Below, piece by piece: positions 45,164-55,400 of a DNA stretch of 64,000 nucleotides (its first letter is position 1; every line of letters begins with the position of its first letter). The notes beneath the pieces were generated by a model. That model did no database searches. It worked only from the letters and a program-made list of their open reading frames with translations, and was not told the origin of the DNA. A program made the translations under genes and the position numbers. Source of the DNA: Saccharomycopsis fibuligera x Saccharomycopsis cf. fibuligera (lineage: Eukaryota; Ascomycota; Saccharomycetes; Ascoideales; Saccharomycopsidaceae); contig CP012822.1 of NCBI GenBank assembly GCA_001936135.1, forward strand, positions 1,280,335 through 1,344,334, given 5' to 3'.

Positions 45164-46156
45164 TCATCCATTGTACAATGTTGGGTCCCAGCCTGTTATG
45201 TAGTAATCCTCCTCATGATCTAATTGCTGTAGGTCTTGCTCACTTAGTTCGAAATCCCAAACCTGAAAATTGGTTTGCAACCTATCAAGTTGCAAAGTCT
45301 TTGGCAATACTATAAAATTCCTTTGTAAGGACCATCTTATAAGTATTTGTGCGTTATTTTTGTTATATTTTTTCAGAAGATTATTAAGAGTTTGATCATT
45401 GAATTTTCTTCCTTTTGCAAGAGGAGAGTAGGCTTGACATAGGATGTTGTTTGCCTGGCAAAACAGAACTAGGTCTTTTCTCATTAACCATGGATGGAGC
45501 TCCAACTGATTTGCTGCTGGTTTATGCACTAAACCGCCCCAACTAAATAATTCTTGTAAATGGTGAATGCCATAATTTGAAACGCCAATTGATCTTACAA
45601 AGCCAGAATCTTTAGCTTCTTGAAGGGCTTGGTATGTTTGTAGCCTTCTTGACTGATTTGAATTAGGGGAATGGATCAAGAATAGGTCAATGTAGTCTAT
45701 ACCAGGAACGCATAACTTTCTGATGGACAATTTGATTGATTTTTTGGAGTTTTCATAGCCGTGAAACGAATCCCATATTTTTGTTATTATAAAAACGTCA
45801 GCCCTTTTGTTGTTGATTGGGTCCTCGTTGATCCACTTGATGATTCCTTGACTAACTTCTTGCTCGTTTCTGTAAATTTGTGCAGTATCGATCAATCGGT
45901 ATCCGATTTTCAAGGCACAGTAAACCAAATCTGCGGTCAAATTCGGAGGCACCAAGTAGAGACCAAACCCAAGTACCGGGATGTCGTAACCAGAGTTTAG
46001 CTTATATTTGGTACACTGATTTATGATCGAATGAGACTCCAAAGGGGGCATTATTATCTGATTAATGGACATGGGACTTTGTGTATTAGGAAAATTGGAA
46101 TTAAAGTTGGAGTTGTAAGAATCATTTAGTGAGCGGCTCGTCAAAGAGTGGTCCAT
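45164..46156 (-). CDS. Aldo/keto reductase
   Basis: NADPH-dependent aldo/keto reductase superfamily member, 330 residues. The frame is open to a TTG at 46201, but the first ATG (MDHSLTSRSLND) is at 46156. The TIM-barrel signatures are VLGFGLYLVPP, the catalytic Asp and Tyr in RLIDTAQIYRNEQEVSQG, a conserved Lys in VFIITKIWDS, the catalytic His in LFLIHSPNSN, the AKR signature IGVSNYGIHHLQEL, AYSPLAKG, and the NADPH-binding VLPKTLQLDRLQTN with LSEQDLQQLD. The first ~40 residues are a Ser/Asn-rich extension beyond the barrel. Closest in type to yeast YJR096W/YDL124W-like reductases; the substrate cannot be inferred. Confidence 0.9.
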   Translation of the reverse strand: MDHSLTSRSLNDSYNSNFNSNFPNTQSPMSINQIIMPPLESHSIINQCTKYKLNSGYDIPVLGFGLYLVPPNLTADLVYCALKIGYRLIDTAQIYRNEQEVSQGIIKWINEDPINNKRADVFIITKIWDSFHGYENSKKSIKLSIRKLCVPGIDYIDLFLIHSPNSNQSRRLQTYQALQEAKDSGFVRSIGVSNYGIHHLQELFSWGGLVHKPAANQLELHPWLMRKDLVLFCQANNILCQAYSPLAKGRKFNDQTLNNLLKKYNKNNAQILIRWSLQRNFIVLPKTLQLDRLQTNFQVWDFELSEQDLQQLDHEEDYYITGWDPTLYNG

Positions 46157-47560
46157 TGCATGTATTGCCGGGTTCTTCGTAGTGTACAAGAAAAACGACA
46201 ATCTAACACGAAGGCCAGTAATAAAATGAGGAGCTGTAGCAGGAACAGAAAGGATGGAAGAATGAGAGGAATAGAGATGAAACTAAGTTTTTGGTTTATA
46301 TATTATAGAAAATGAGAAGAATTTTGAAGAATGAAGTTAAAATTTTTTTGAAAAAAATATAATTCTTGACTCGATAGTTCAAAGGATGGGGTCGGGTGTG
46401 CTAAGAAAAAAAAAAAAAAAAAAAAAAATAAAAAAAAAAAAAAAAAAAAAAAAAAGCCGAAAGGAGGATTGCTTGACGGGGAGCAGCAGCGACGGCGTAT
46501 AAAACAAGCTACTGCACTGCAAACCGAGGCGACGCCCGGGAACTACAAAAATAAACCAAACATTTTGAGGGATGTGAAGGAAAAACGAAAAAGACAAAAG
46601 CTCAAAGTGAAAAAACTGCTAACGAAGGCAGACGAGCAGGCTGAGCAACAACAATAGATAGTAGTTGTAATTGAAATTGCAGCGGTACCAGAGCGAGGCA
46701 ATTGGATCCGTGGACTCAATCCCGTTTTTGATATTACTCTTGTGATGAATTTTAATTTTGATCATGCGCATTCATTCACTGAATGCACTCCAGTGGAGCT
46801 CAAAAAACGAGATGTTTCTCCCAAAAAAGAAAAAAGAAAAAAACAAACAAGTGGCGGCAGTGGCTGGTGACAGCCTGTGCAGATAGAGGGGCAATTTGAG
46901 GAACGTCAGTGCTGCAATCAATGCCGTGGCTGGTGCGGCTTGTGTGGGGTGTTAGCGGTCGTTAGCGGATGCTAGCGCCTTGCGTACGCCACCGGAGAAT
47001 TCCGAGCATGCTAACTGCACGCAACAATCCGGCGGGGATTTATGCGTTCATGGATCTATATGCCTGACGATCGGGCAATTAATTATTAAGCCCAGTCAGA
47101 CTGTACCATATAAATTAGAAGCTACATGTCAACAGTAGGTCGTGGTTTCATCTGTGTTCCAACACTATTCCAACATTAAATTGCGTCAGTTTCGAATAAT
47201 AAATTCCACTATTGGCACTTGTATCCCCGACTATAACGTTGTAACATGTTCCATATCTTCCACTGGGCCTATTTCGAATGAGCGCGCCGCCGTAAGCTGA
47301 TTATGCGGCCATTTGTTTTCCTGGAAGAACATAAAGCGACCAATGAATACTCGATCTATTGCTGGATCTCATTTATTGAGTGTCCCGCGTCTTAGGTTAT
47401 GTGCCCGCCGCCATTTGCTGCCGGAGACAAACCTTCTCTTTGTTTATACAGCACACGGTAACTTAATCTCCCCTTATTTCCTTTTTCGCTATTATTGGTT
47501 CCTTTAATTTATCGTCGCTGCTATACTGCGAACACTATATTTGGCCTATTTAGCAGAAAA
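46157..47560. other. Divergent intergenic region AKR / acyl-CoA synthetase
   Basis: 1.4 kb without a recognised gene. It holds an A tract of about 50 bases broken by one T (46405-46455) and GC-richer stretches at 46900-47050 and 47280-47420 that may be upstream regulatory DNA for the acyl-CoA synthetase gene. A 62-codon frame at 46469-46657 is rich in Lys/Gln and starts next to the A tract; I do not support it. Confidence 0.5.
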
Positions 47561-49720
47561 ATGCCAGCTTTAGACTCCGTATTCCCATTGTATCAGCCTG
47601 GCGATTCGGTGGACGATGTTCTTGTGAAGCTCGACCAGCCTTTGGCGGACTTGACAACCGTCTTTGGTATTCCATATTCAAGAGCCCCAGGATTTTCTCC
47701 AATCTTCCGCAACAAGTACTGCCTCGAGAACCTTTATAACTTGATCCATCCAAACTATAAAACCGGTTTTGATCTTTTCAAAAATAATTTGAACAGAAGC
47801 CCAAATCACGAGTTTTTGGCTTATCGTCAATTCAATTCTTCGTCTCAATCTTTCGACGATTGTTACACATATCTCACCAATCAGCAAGTCGCTGATCAAG
47901 CTGCTAGTATTGGCTCTGGGGTATTGTACCTTTTGCAAAATGTGGTTAAAGACACAGTATTGGACCCCCATAAGGAAATAATTACTATATATACTTCAAA
48001 TTGTCCTCAATTCATTATTTTAGATATTGCCTTTCAAGCTTTCAACGTAACAAGTACCTGTTTGTATGACACATTGAGTCAAACTGCGTCTTCTCATATC
48101 TTACGCCTTACAAATACCCCTTTTGTCTTTACCAGCAAGTCCAAGATAGAATCCTTGGCAGCATTGAAAATCAAAGATAACATAAATTCATTAAAAATTG
48201 TTGTATCTATTGAGCCATTGGATCTAGCTAAAGATTACTTGTTATTTGCAGCTGCCAAAAAGGCAAATATCCACCTTTACGATTGGTGCTCTGTCGCTGC
48301 TATTGGTACAAAGAATTTACAAGCTTTTACTCCAGCCACCTCAGATGATGTCTATACAATCACTTTTACCTCTGGCACCACAAGCGCACCTAAGGGTGCT
48401 ATAGTCACTCATAGAAACCTAGCCGCGTTTGTGTTGAATAATCTTTCTGTTATGTCAACAACAAAAAAATTCGATAAAAGAAACAAGGCGTTTGTTTTTT
48501 TACCATTAGCTCATTGTTTTGCTAGATTATGCTTTTACTATGAAGCTATTCTTGAAACAACATTTTATTTCCCTCATAACCCCTCTGTTCCTGCTTCATA
48601 TTTCGAAGATATCAAAATTCTGAAACCAAGATCTATATGCTTAGTTCCTAGAGTTTTAACTAGGATTGAGTTGCTTCTAAAGGAAAAGTTTGCTTCTTCT
48701 AAATATTTGAGCGAATTCATAGCTACAAAGATTGAATATCTTGAGCGCGGTGAAGTATATCCACATTTCATTTATGACAAGTTTATTTGCCCAAAAATTA
48801 GATCAACCCTCGGATTTGAAAATTTACAATTAGTTATCTGTGGTGGTGCTCAGGTTTCAAGGGATAGCTTATTATTTTTGATTGCTGCTTTAAACGTCAA
48901 TATTCTTCAAGGATACGGTTTGACGGAAACTATGGCCGGAATCTTCATTTCCACTCCGCTTTTGGAAGAAATTGGCACCGCTGGCCCAATTGGCTGTGCG
49001 AGTGAGTTTAAACTACGCGATGTTCCTGAAATGGGTTACAGTTTTGACAAAAACAAAAGTGGGGAGATCTGGATTAGAGGTGACAGTGTTGTTGCTGGAT
49101 ATTTCAAGGACCCAGAAAAAACCAAAGAGAGCATCAATGAAGAAGGATGGTTCAAAACCGGCGATATTGGAAAACTCACAGACAAAAATAAAATTATCAT
49201 TATTGATAGAATCAAAAATATATTTAAATTGGCACAAGGGAAATTTATTGCTGCTGAAAGTATTGAAAACATTTATAATTCTAGCAACTTGTTAATTGAG
49301 CAAATATTTATCTGGGGTGACGGTTTACAATCATTTTTGGTTGCTATTGTGGGCATAAATCTTGATAATTTGGCTACTTTATTTCGACAGAAAAACATCA
49401 AGTATGATCAACTTGATAAGGCAATAAATGCCATTCAAAAAAACAATGATAAGAAATTTGCTAAGGAGTTGTTGCAATATGTAAACCAAGTCTCCGTAAA
49501 AAAAGTCTTGTTGGAAGAAATTAATGGTAATATCAAAGAAGATCTAAATTCCTACGAATTTGTTAAAAACGCACATTTTGCAATTACTCCCTTTTCAACC
49601 GAATCTGACACTATGACCCCAACTTTGAAAATCAAACGCCAAAATGCCAGAGAACAATGGAAAGATGTTATTAATAAGTTATACAAAGAAGGCTCAATAC
49701 TTGCTGGTGCAAAGCTTTGA
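47561..49720 (+). CDS. FAA2: FAA2-type (peroxisomal) acyl-CoA synthetase
   Basis: ATP-dependent fatty acyl-CoA ligase of the AMP-forming family, activating fatty acids for peroxisomal beta-oxidation. The upstream open frame begins at TTG 47495; the first ATG at 47561 (MPALDSVFPLYQPG) gives 719 residues (S. cerevisiae Faa2 744). Motifs: the AMP-binding P-loop TFTSGTTSAPKGAIVTH, LPLAHCFARLCFYYE, VICGGAQVS, LQGYGLTETMAGIF, GEIWIRGDSVVAGYFKDPEKT, GWFKTGDIGKL and the C-terminal hinge IIDRIKNIFKLAQGKF. The protein ends in GAKL; AKL is a functional PTS1-type tripeptide variant, supporting peroxisomal location. Candida species have several FAA2 paralogues, so the symbol is at family level. Confidence 0.88.
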   Translation: MPALDSVFPLYQPGDSVDDVLVKLDQPLADLTTVFGIPYSRAPGFSPIFRNKYCLENLYNLIHPNYKTGFDLFKNNLNRSPNHEFLAYRQFNSSSQSFDDCYTYLTNQQVADQAASIGSGVLYLLQNVVKDTVLDPHKEIITIYTSNCPQFIILDIAFQAFNVTSTCLYDTLSQTASSHILRLTNTPFVFTSKSKIESLAALKIKDNINSLKIVVSIEPLDLAKDYLLFAAAKKANIHLYDWCSVAAIGTKNLQAFTPATSDDVYTITFTSGTTSAPKGAIVTHRNLAAFVLNNLSVMSTTKKFDKRNKAFVFLPLAHCFARLCFYYEAILETTFYFPHNPSVPASYFEDIKILKPRSICLVPRVLTRIELLLKEKFASSKYLSEFIATKIEYLERGEVYPHFIYDKFICPKIRSTLGFENLQLVICGGAQVSRDSLLFLIAALNVNILQGYGLTETMAGIFISTPLLEEIGTAGPIGCASEFKLRDVPEMGYSFDKNKSGEIWIRGDSVVAGYFKDPEKTKESINEEGWFKTGDIGKLTDKNKIIIIDRIKNIFKLAQGKFIAAESIENIYNSSNLLIEQIFIWGDGLQSFLVAIVGINLDNLATLFRQKNIKYDQLDKAINAIQKNNDKKFAKELLQYVNQVSVKKVLLEEINGNIKEDLNSYEFVKNAHFAITPFSTESDTMTPTLKIKRQNAREQWKDVINKLYKEGSILAGAKL

Positions 49721-50100
49721 GAATTGTTTTTTAGTTTTTTTTTTAAAGTACTTTTGTTTGCTTGCTCTTTTTTTTTCTTTTTTAACTTATATTTCTTGTT
49801 TCCAGATCTTTTCTGCTTGTAAGTTATGTAACACTGTATTAGCATGCAACGTTTATCCGGATACAGCACTTTTTTGCGCGACAGGGTGTTTATTTTTAGA
49901 AAGCTTTTTATCTCCGAGAAACGGACTCACGCATTTAACGGAGATTTGATAATGATTTTCATTTTGATAGAAAAAAAACAGCGATCTCATAGAAAAATTA
50001 TTAAACCAATGGAACCCCTATTGTACCAGAACAGAAGCCCTATTGGCTTAAACGCTTATCTCCACTCACTACTACTCTCAGATATTTCACTTATACAATA
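49721..50100. other. Intergenic acyl-CoA synthetase / hydrolase
   Basis: 380 bp between two genes on the same strand: a T-rich terminator region just after the stop, then a promoter-like stretch. The frame at 49844-50101 is not supported. Confidence 0.45.
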
Positions 50101-51525
50101 ATGAACTACTTAAAGGATTGGAAAAGAATAACCAAGAAGGATGAATTGGCCGAAACTCAAAGACAGTTGATCCAACACTGTTTACCTTGTTTGGACAATC
50201 CAGATCAGCAGGGAAGGGTGGCGCATATTTTGCAAACTTATATTGATGAAAATCAATACTTGAATGAGCTCAAAATTTCCAATTTTTCTAAAAACAGTAC
50301 CCAGAATATTGAAGATAATCTTTTGATGATTCATGGGTACGGGGCTGGAGTGGGGATATTTTGTCGCAACTATAATGAAATATCAAATGTGTCAAATAAA
50401 CCCGTGCTGATTTCTTCAATTGATTTATTGGGCCATTCTTTGTCTAGTGCCTGCAAAATTAAATCAAATTACAGGAAGCACTTCACCTCTCCCAAGATTA
50501 AAATCACCTATACCGAACCTGTTGGCAAGTCTTCAGCAGCAGCAGCAGCAACAGCAGCAAAAGAAAACAGCAACGAAAACTTGACAGGTGAAAATAGTGA
50601 TGTTAGACAAGATGAAACAAAGGTGTTTCAGGAAAAATCAAAAATACCGATTAATGTGGAGAAAGATATAAGTAGTTTTGATTACCAGGATAGTCCTTCA
50701 AAACTTCTTGAGATTGCAAACAATACAGAGCTTGCTATAAAAGAGTATGAAGACTTTTATGTTGAGTCTATTGAAAAATGGAGAAAACTGAATAACTTGG
50801 AAAAATTTGACTTGCTTGGGCATTCTTTTGGGGCATATTTATCTTTTTCTTACATATGTAAATACCCCGAGCGTGTCAGAAATCTAATTCTTGTTTCTCC
50901 GGTGGGGGTGGAGAGATCATTATTTGCCATTGGTGCACTCCGGTATCATGCTAACAATAACCAGACTAAAAACATCAAACCATCAAAAGACAGGACTAGC
51001 TATGATCATACCGGCTGGTTCGTCCGAATGCCTACGTTTATTATCAAATTTTGGGACTCAGCCATGTTGCCGTTTGCATTGATGAGGGGGCTAGGACCTG
51101 TTGGCGTTTGGCTTGCTTCACAGTACACTAACTTTAGATACAATGAAGGTAGTACCGACCCAGAAGAGCTTCGTTTGTTGCAAAGGTATGCTCTAGCAAG
51201 TTTTTGGAAACAATCTTCTACTGAAAAATCTATTTCTACTATCTTATCACCAATAGTTTCCGCTAGAGATCCTATACTCGATAAATTAGAAAGATTTCTG
51301 AAAGATGCTAAACTAAAAGGGAAGTTTCCAAAAACACTATGGATTTATGGAGAAAAAGACTGGATGGATTTGGAAGCTGGGAAGCTTGCTAGTAATTTCA
51401 TAAACGAGAAGAACCTAGGCAAATCAAGTTCGTTGCAAATCAATAGCAAGAGCGGTCACAATTTGTTTTTAGATAATCCATCTGAGTTCAATAGGATTGT
51501 GAAAGAGTTTTTGAACTGGGAATGA
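50101..51525 (+). CDS. CLD1/ICT1/ECM18-family alpha/beta hydrolase
   Basis: 474-residue lipase-like protein related to yeast Cld1 (mitochondrial cardiolipin deacylase), Ict1 and Ecm18, and to animal ABHD4/ABHD5. The alpha/beta-hydrolase features are the oxyanion strand [28 protein letters not shown], the nucleophile elbow [21 protein letters not shown] (Ser of GHSFG), [10 protein letters not shown], and the C-terminal His in [12 protein letters not shown], which also forms the HX4D acyltransferase-like motif of the family. An insert at about 140-215 includes an Ala run from CAG/GCA repeats (near 50535-50560). No strong presequence is visible. ATG 50101; TGA 51523. Which of the three paralogues it matches is open. 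It is the last ordinary gene before the subtelomere-like region. Confidence 0.88.
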   Translation: MNYLKDWKRITKKDELAETQRQLIQHCLPCLDNPDQQGRVAHILQTYIDENQYLNELKISNFSKNSTQNIEDNLLMIHGYGAGVGIFCRNYNEISNVSNKPVLISSIDLLGHSLSSACKIKSNYRKHFTSPKIKITYTEPVGKSSAAAAATAAKENSNENLTGENSDVRQDETKVFQEKSKIPINVEKDISSFDYQDSPSKLLEIANNTELAIKEYEDFYVESIEKWRKLNNLEKFDLLGHSFGAYLSFSYICKYPERVRNLILVSPVGVERSLFAIGALRYHANNNQTKNIKPSKDRTSYDHTGWFVRMPTFIIKFWDSAMLPFALMRGLGPVGVWLASQYTNFRYNEGSTDPEELRLLQRYALASFWKQSSTEKSISTILSPIVSARDPILDKLERFLKDAKLKGKFPKTLWIYGEKDWMDLEAGKLASNFINEKNLGKSSSLQINSKSGHNLFLDNPSEFNRIVKEFLNWE

Positions 51526-52408
51526 TTGCCTGGAATTTTCAAGATGTTATATTATTTCATTGAAGTTTTCAGCTTTTGAATTTCCAGTCTACGGGAAATA
51601 CCACTTCTTCTGTTGAGCGAAGGAAAAAGCAATTAACTGCTTACTCGCACAACCTAGTTATCTGTTTTTTTAGGACACGTCTATTTTCTTTTTCTTTTTT
51701 GATTTACATTGCATTTCCATTTTTAAAATTTTTAGATGCGTGATATTAGACTTACCTTATACTTTACATTTTTGTTTGCTTACTATAACAACTTTTCAAA
51801 AAGTAGAGTCTCATTAAAGTTCAATTATAGTTACAAAATATCAAGGTCCTGGAAGCAGTCTACCTTAGAGGTGCCCTAGACTTTCAGTAACTGGGATCAA
51901 TATGTCTTTTCCTCAATTATTAGGGGTGCTCCAAATGGGTGTTCCAAGGTCCTACACTATGGCCATCCTATTTGCCCGCTTTGGTTCCCAACCGAACTTT
52001 CCTACACATTTCGCCAAACCGAAATTCTGTAATTTTCCCTGCTTTGTACTAGTCGCGCCAAACCGCATGTTTTCTCCGCGCTCAACCGGATTCTCTCCAT
52101 GCAGGATCTTCTCCCTCAGTTTCCCTATTTATCCACTTGCAGATTTCATACATAATCTGGTATTTAGTTTTCCTTTGTTGTATAGCTGTTTGGGCTGTGT
52201 CGCGGCCTACCGGCTTCTTGTGTCTTCTGGTGGACTGTCCTCTATATATAGTATAAACGTTCTCCAAGTTGCCACTATCTGTGCTTCGTGGGCTCAGTAA
52301 ACAGTTTGTCCTTGAACAATTTGTCGTTGTTTTCATCTTGGCTACACGAAATACTCCATACCAAAACACCAAATCAACATTAGTTGTGCCTTATTCTGTC
52401 TTTTTGTC
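51526..52408. other. Promoter region of helicase gene; boundary to subtelomere-like DNA
   Basis: 883 bp. The left 400 bp is ordinary intergenic DNA. From about 51960 it becomes the repeated 5' flank of the helicase element (repeat copy A). TATA-like CTATATATAGT lies at about 52242, some 165 bp before the helicase ATG. Confidence 0.6.
51985..52239 (+). repeat. Helicase 5'-flank repeat, copy A
   Basis: Shares long runs with copy C (58185-58440), for example TGTACTAGTCGCGCC, CTCCATGCAGGATCTTCTCC and TGTCTTCTGGTGGACTG, with a few scattered changes. More distant similarity to copy B (57003-57235). This copy drives the intact helicase gene. Confidence 0.88.
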
Positions 52409-55400
52409 ATGGTTCCGCCAGATATTAATGGTCGCTTCGAAATAATAGATGGGCTATTGGTGGATAAAGTTAGTGAGTTAGCACTCGACCCAGCAAATAA
52501 GACGGTTATCTCTAAAGCTGGCTCCAGGATTACATCTAGTACCCGATTACTCAATCTACGCCAACTCAGAAGACATTCAGTTGTGTTCTTTGCGGATATT
52601 CATCGCGCAAAAGAGTTTATCAGAAAAAGCGAAGTTGCTGTCTCGATTAGGGAAAAGAATGACGGCACTTATGAGTATACTAAAAAAATATACACTAATA
52701 AGGGATGGACTTTTTTGAAGGCAATTCACATAACTTTACTCAACAACCAAAAGCTCTTTATTGTCCACAGAGTCAATACCAGCGAGTTGCCACCAAAGGT
52801 TGATATGCTTGACTTCAAAGAATTGGGGCCCAGATCAACTAATAGCGCCTATACGTTATTCTTTGGCCCCAGAACAATGGACGCTACCTCCAAAGCAGTG
52901 TTAAAATCACTGAACACAGGTCCTCTCAAAGAAAAATGCGTAAAAGTAATGCAAGAGCTTCATCGAATGGCTCATTTGGACAATCACCAGTACTCAGTGC
53001 AAACTTCCAGCATTGCCGGAGTCGAAAGCTCGGTTAGGTTTTTAAGGAAGAGCACTCTAGCGGACCAGGGAAGATATTGCTTTTATTTTCTTTCAACCCT
53101 CGCCAACTACAAAGAAATAAACTGTATTCATATTGATGCCCCTGAAAAAACAAAAGCTTTAATAGATCAATTTCACACCACCACTGTTTCAAATCCAGCC
53201 GCCTTTAGAAAGCTCGTAGTCATTCTAATCAGAGAGGCACCTTCCTTTTTCAACGCTGTCTTTGCCGCAAGCTTAATGGATCCTAACCATGAAGATCCCG
53301 GTCGCTACAGAGAGCATTGGTTATCAAGAAAGATAATCAACAGCATAAAAAACATGATAAGATATTCATTTGCTGATGCTGATGACTTCGACAGCTATGC
53401 ATCTGAGGATGGAGAGGTATTCAAGTATTTGTCAATTGCGTACTCAAAAATCTCTGCAGAGGAGTCTGTTGTTCGCGCCTTTGATTGCGTTTTGATCAAC
53501 TCATCTACGGTTTCAGTGAACAACTCGATAATCTCCTGCCAGCATATACGGCAGACTCTCAACGACCTAAATACAGAATTTGACAAGTTTTTTTCGTCAT
53601 TGTCAAATTTTCTTCAAAACAAGTTTAGCATGCAGCATGTATTCGAGGTTTTTGCTAGAAACAGCTATGAAGAAACCTCAGGAAAGTCAATTTGTGAGAC
53701 ATTTTACCAGTTGCTGTCGTTTCCAGGCCTCTCCTTAAGCATCTGGTCTACCGAGTCTGCTGGCAAAGCACTTAAATTGATAGATTCGCTCACTTTAATT
53801 CTGGCCGTTCTCGCGTACATCGAGATTGGTGCATATCGATTTTCGGAGATACTCAATCTCCAGTTTGCCGGTCAAGAACGCGGCATATACTTTTATCCGG
53901 CTACAAAGCAGCTATATATTCTGGCAGGATACAAAATGACCAAAAAGGCATATCCATCTGTGCGTTTTTTTTCTCTAGCTACCAGCATGAAGATTGTCGC
54001 TCTAGTCGTTGCTTTGCGTCCCTTATACATTAATTGCCTATTGGTTGTCAACCAGACATTGCCCCCGGTTTCACTTGATGAGGATGTCTTCATGGAAAGC
54101 GCATTTGACGACGACGCACCTGACACCTTCTCGGAAAGCGGAGACTCCAGGCTTGGTATTCTACTGGACACGTTCTACAAAGCGTTCCTCTTCCCTACAA
54201 AAAATGGCACATTGGTGTCGCGGAGAGTAGCTGGCACTTTGCTAAGCTGCTGTGGCTTTAGAGTATTTAGACAGGTTTTCTCGGCTTTGAATGAACAGCT
54301 AATGGAGGATCTCGATGTAGAAACCAAAGAAAGGGTTCGCGGGATACTAGCGTCAGCCGAAGGCCACCACCAGTCGACCAAAAATAGTCTTTATGGTTCA
54401 AACAACAACCGCGGGGGCCTTTTTGGTGTGCACAGAATGCTCAGTAACCAGTGGTTGCGTCTCATTGGGTGCCCAAAGAGTGTTGAGAAGACGGAACAGG
54501 AAGTTAAAAAACAAAAGTCCTTGGTTCCACGAGGTTTGGATAGCAACAGCTTGGTTGAGTCTGGAAAGCAATTATTTGGGAAAGATTTTTCTTTCCGCAA
54601 CACTTGTCAGTTTCAAGTCACCGCGGATATAGCATATGCAACTACAAGCTGCATAGCTGTTAACGCTCCCACGGGTTTTGGCAAGACCCTTTGCTATCAA
54701 ATCCCGATCCACTTGTACAAAGATATAGCTACAAACTTTGTTATAACTCCGTACACTGCCCTAAAGGTTGATGTTCTAAACCGGGTGTCCGCAAGTGTGC
54801 CATACGTTGACAATCATGCTCAGCTAGCAGGCTACAATACCATAGTTGGAAACTTTGACATATTCAAGAATCCCGAGTTTTACAATTACGTGATCAACTT
54901 TCCGCAATTCAACCCTTCCAAGTTTTTAAATCTTCTCATAATCGACGAGGCCCATTTATATACTTCTGAAAGAGAGTTTAGAAACTTGCCCAAAGACTTG
55001 TCGATTTTGAAAAAAATATTTAACAAAATCATCTTTTTGTCTGCCACTATGCCCGACACGGTTTTGAATGAATTGCGGAAAGTGTTCAACATCAAATCAA
55101 AAGTGACAACCCACAGGCTCATTACCAGATTGCCCACTGCTCACTTTGCTTTCTATAAGAGGATCCAAGGGAGTTTGGATTCAACCAAGGATGCAGTGCT
55201 AAGCATGATGGGACAGTCGAAAGACAAGAAAACCGTTATCTTATTCTTTAGATACAAAAACACCATACCGGAATTTGAGGAGTTCTTTACCGAGAAGAAT
55301 GTTGAATATACAACGATAACCGGAGATCTCTCAACCGAAGACAAGAAAAGTAGAATTGATCTAGCTAGAGAGAAGGACGCAGCAGGGAAGCTCAACTTGA

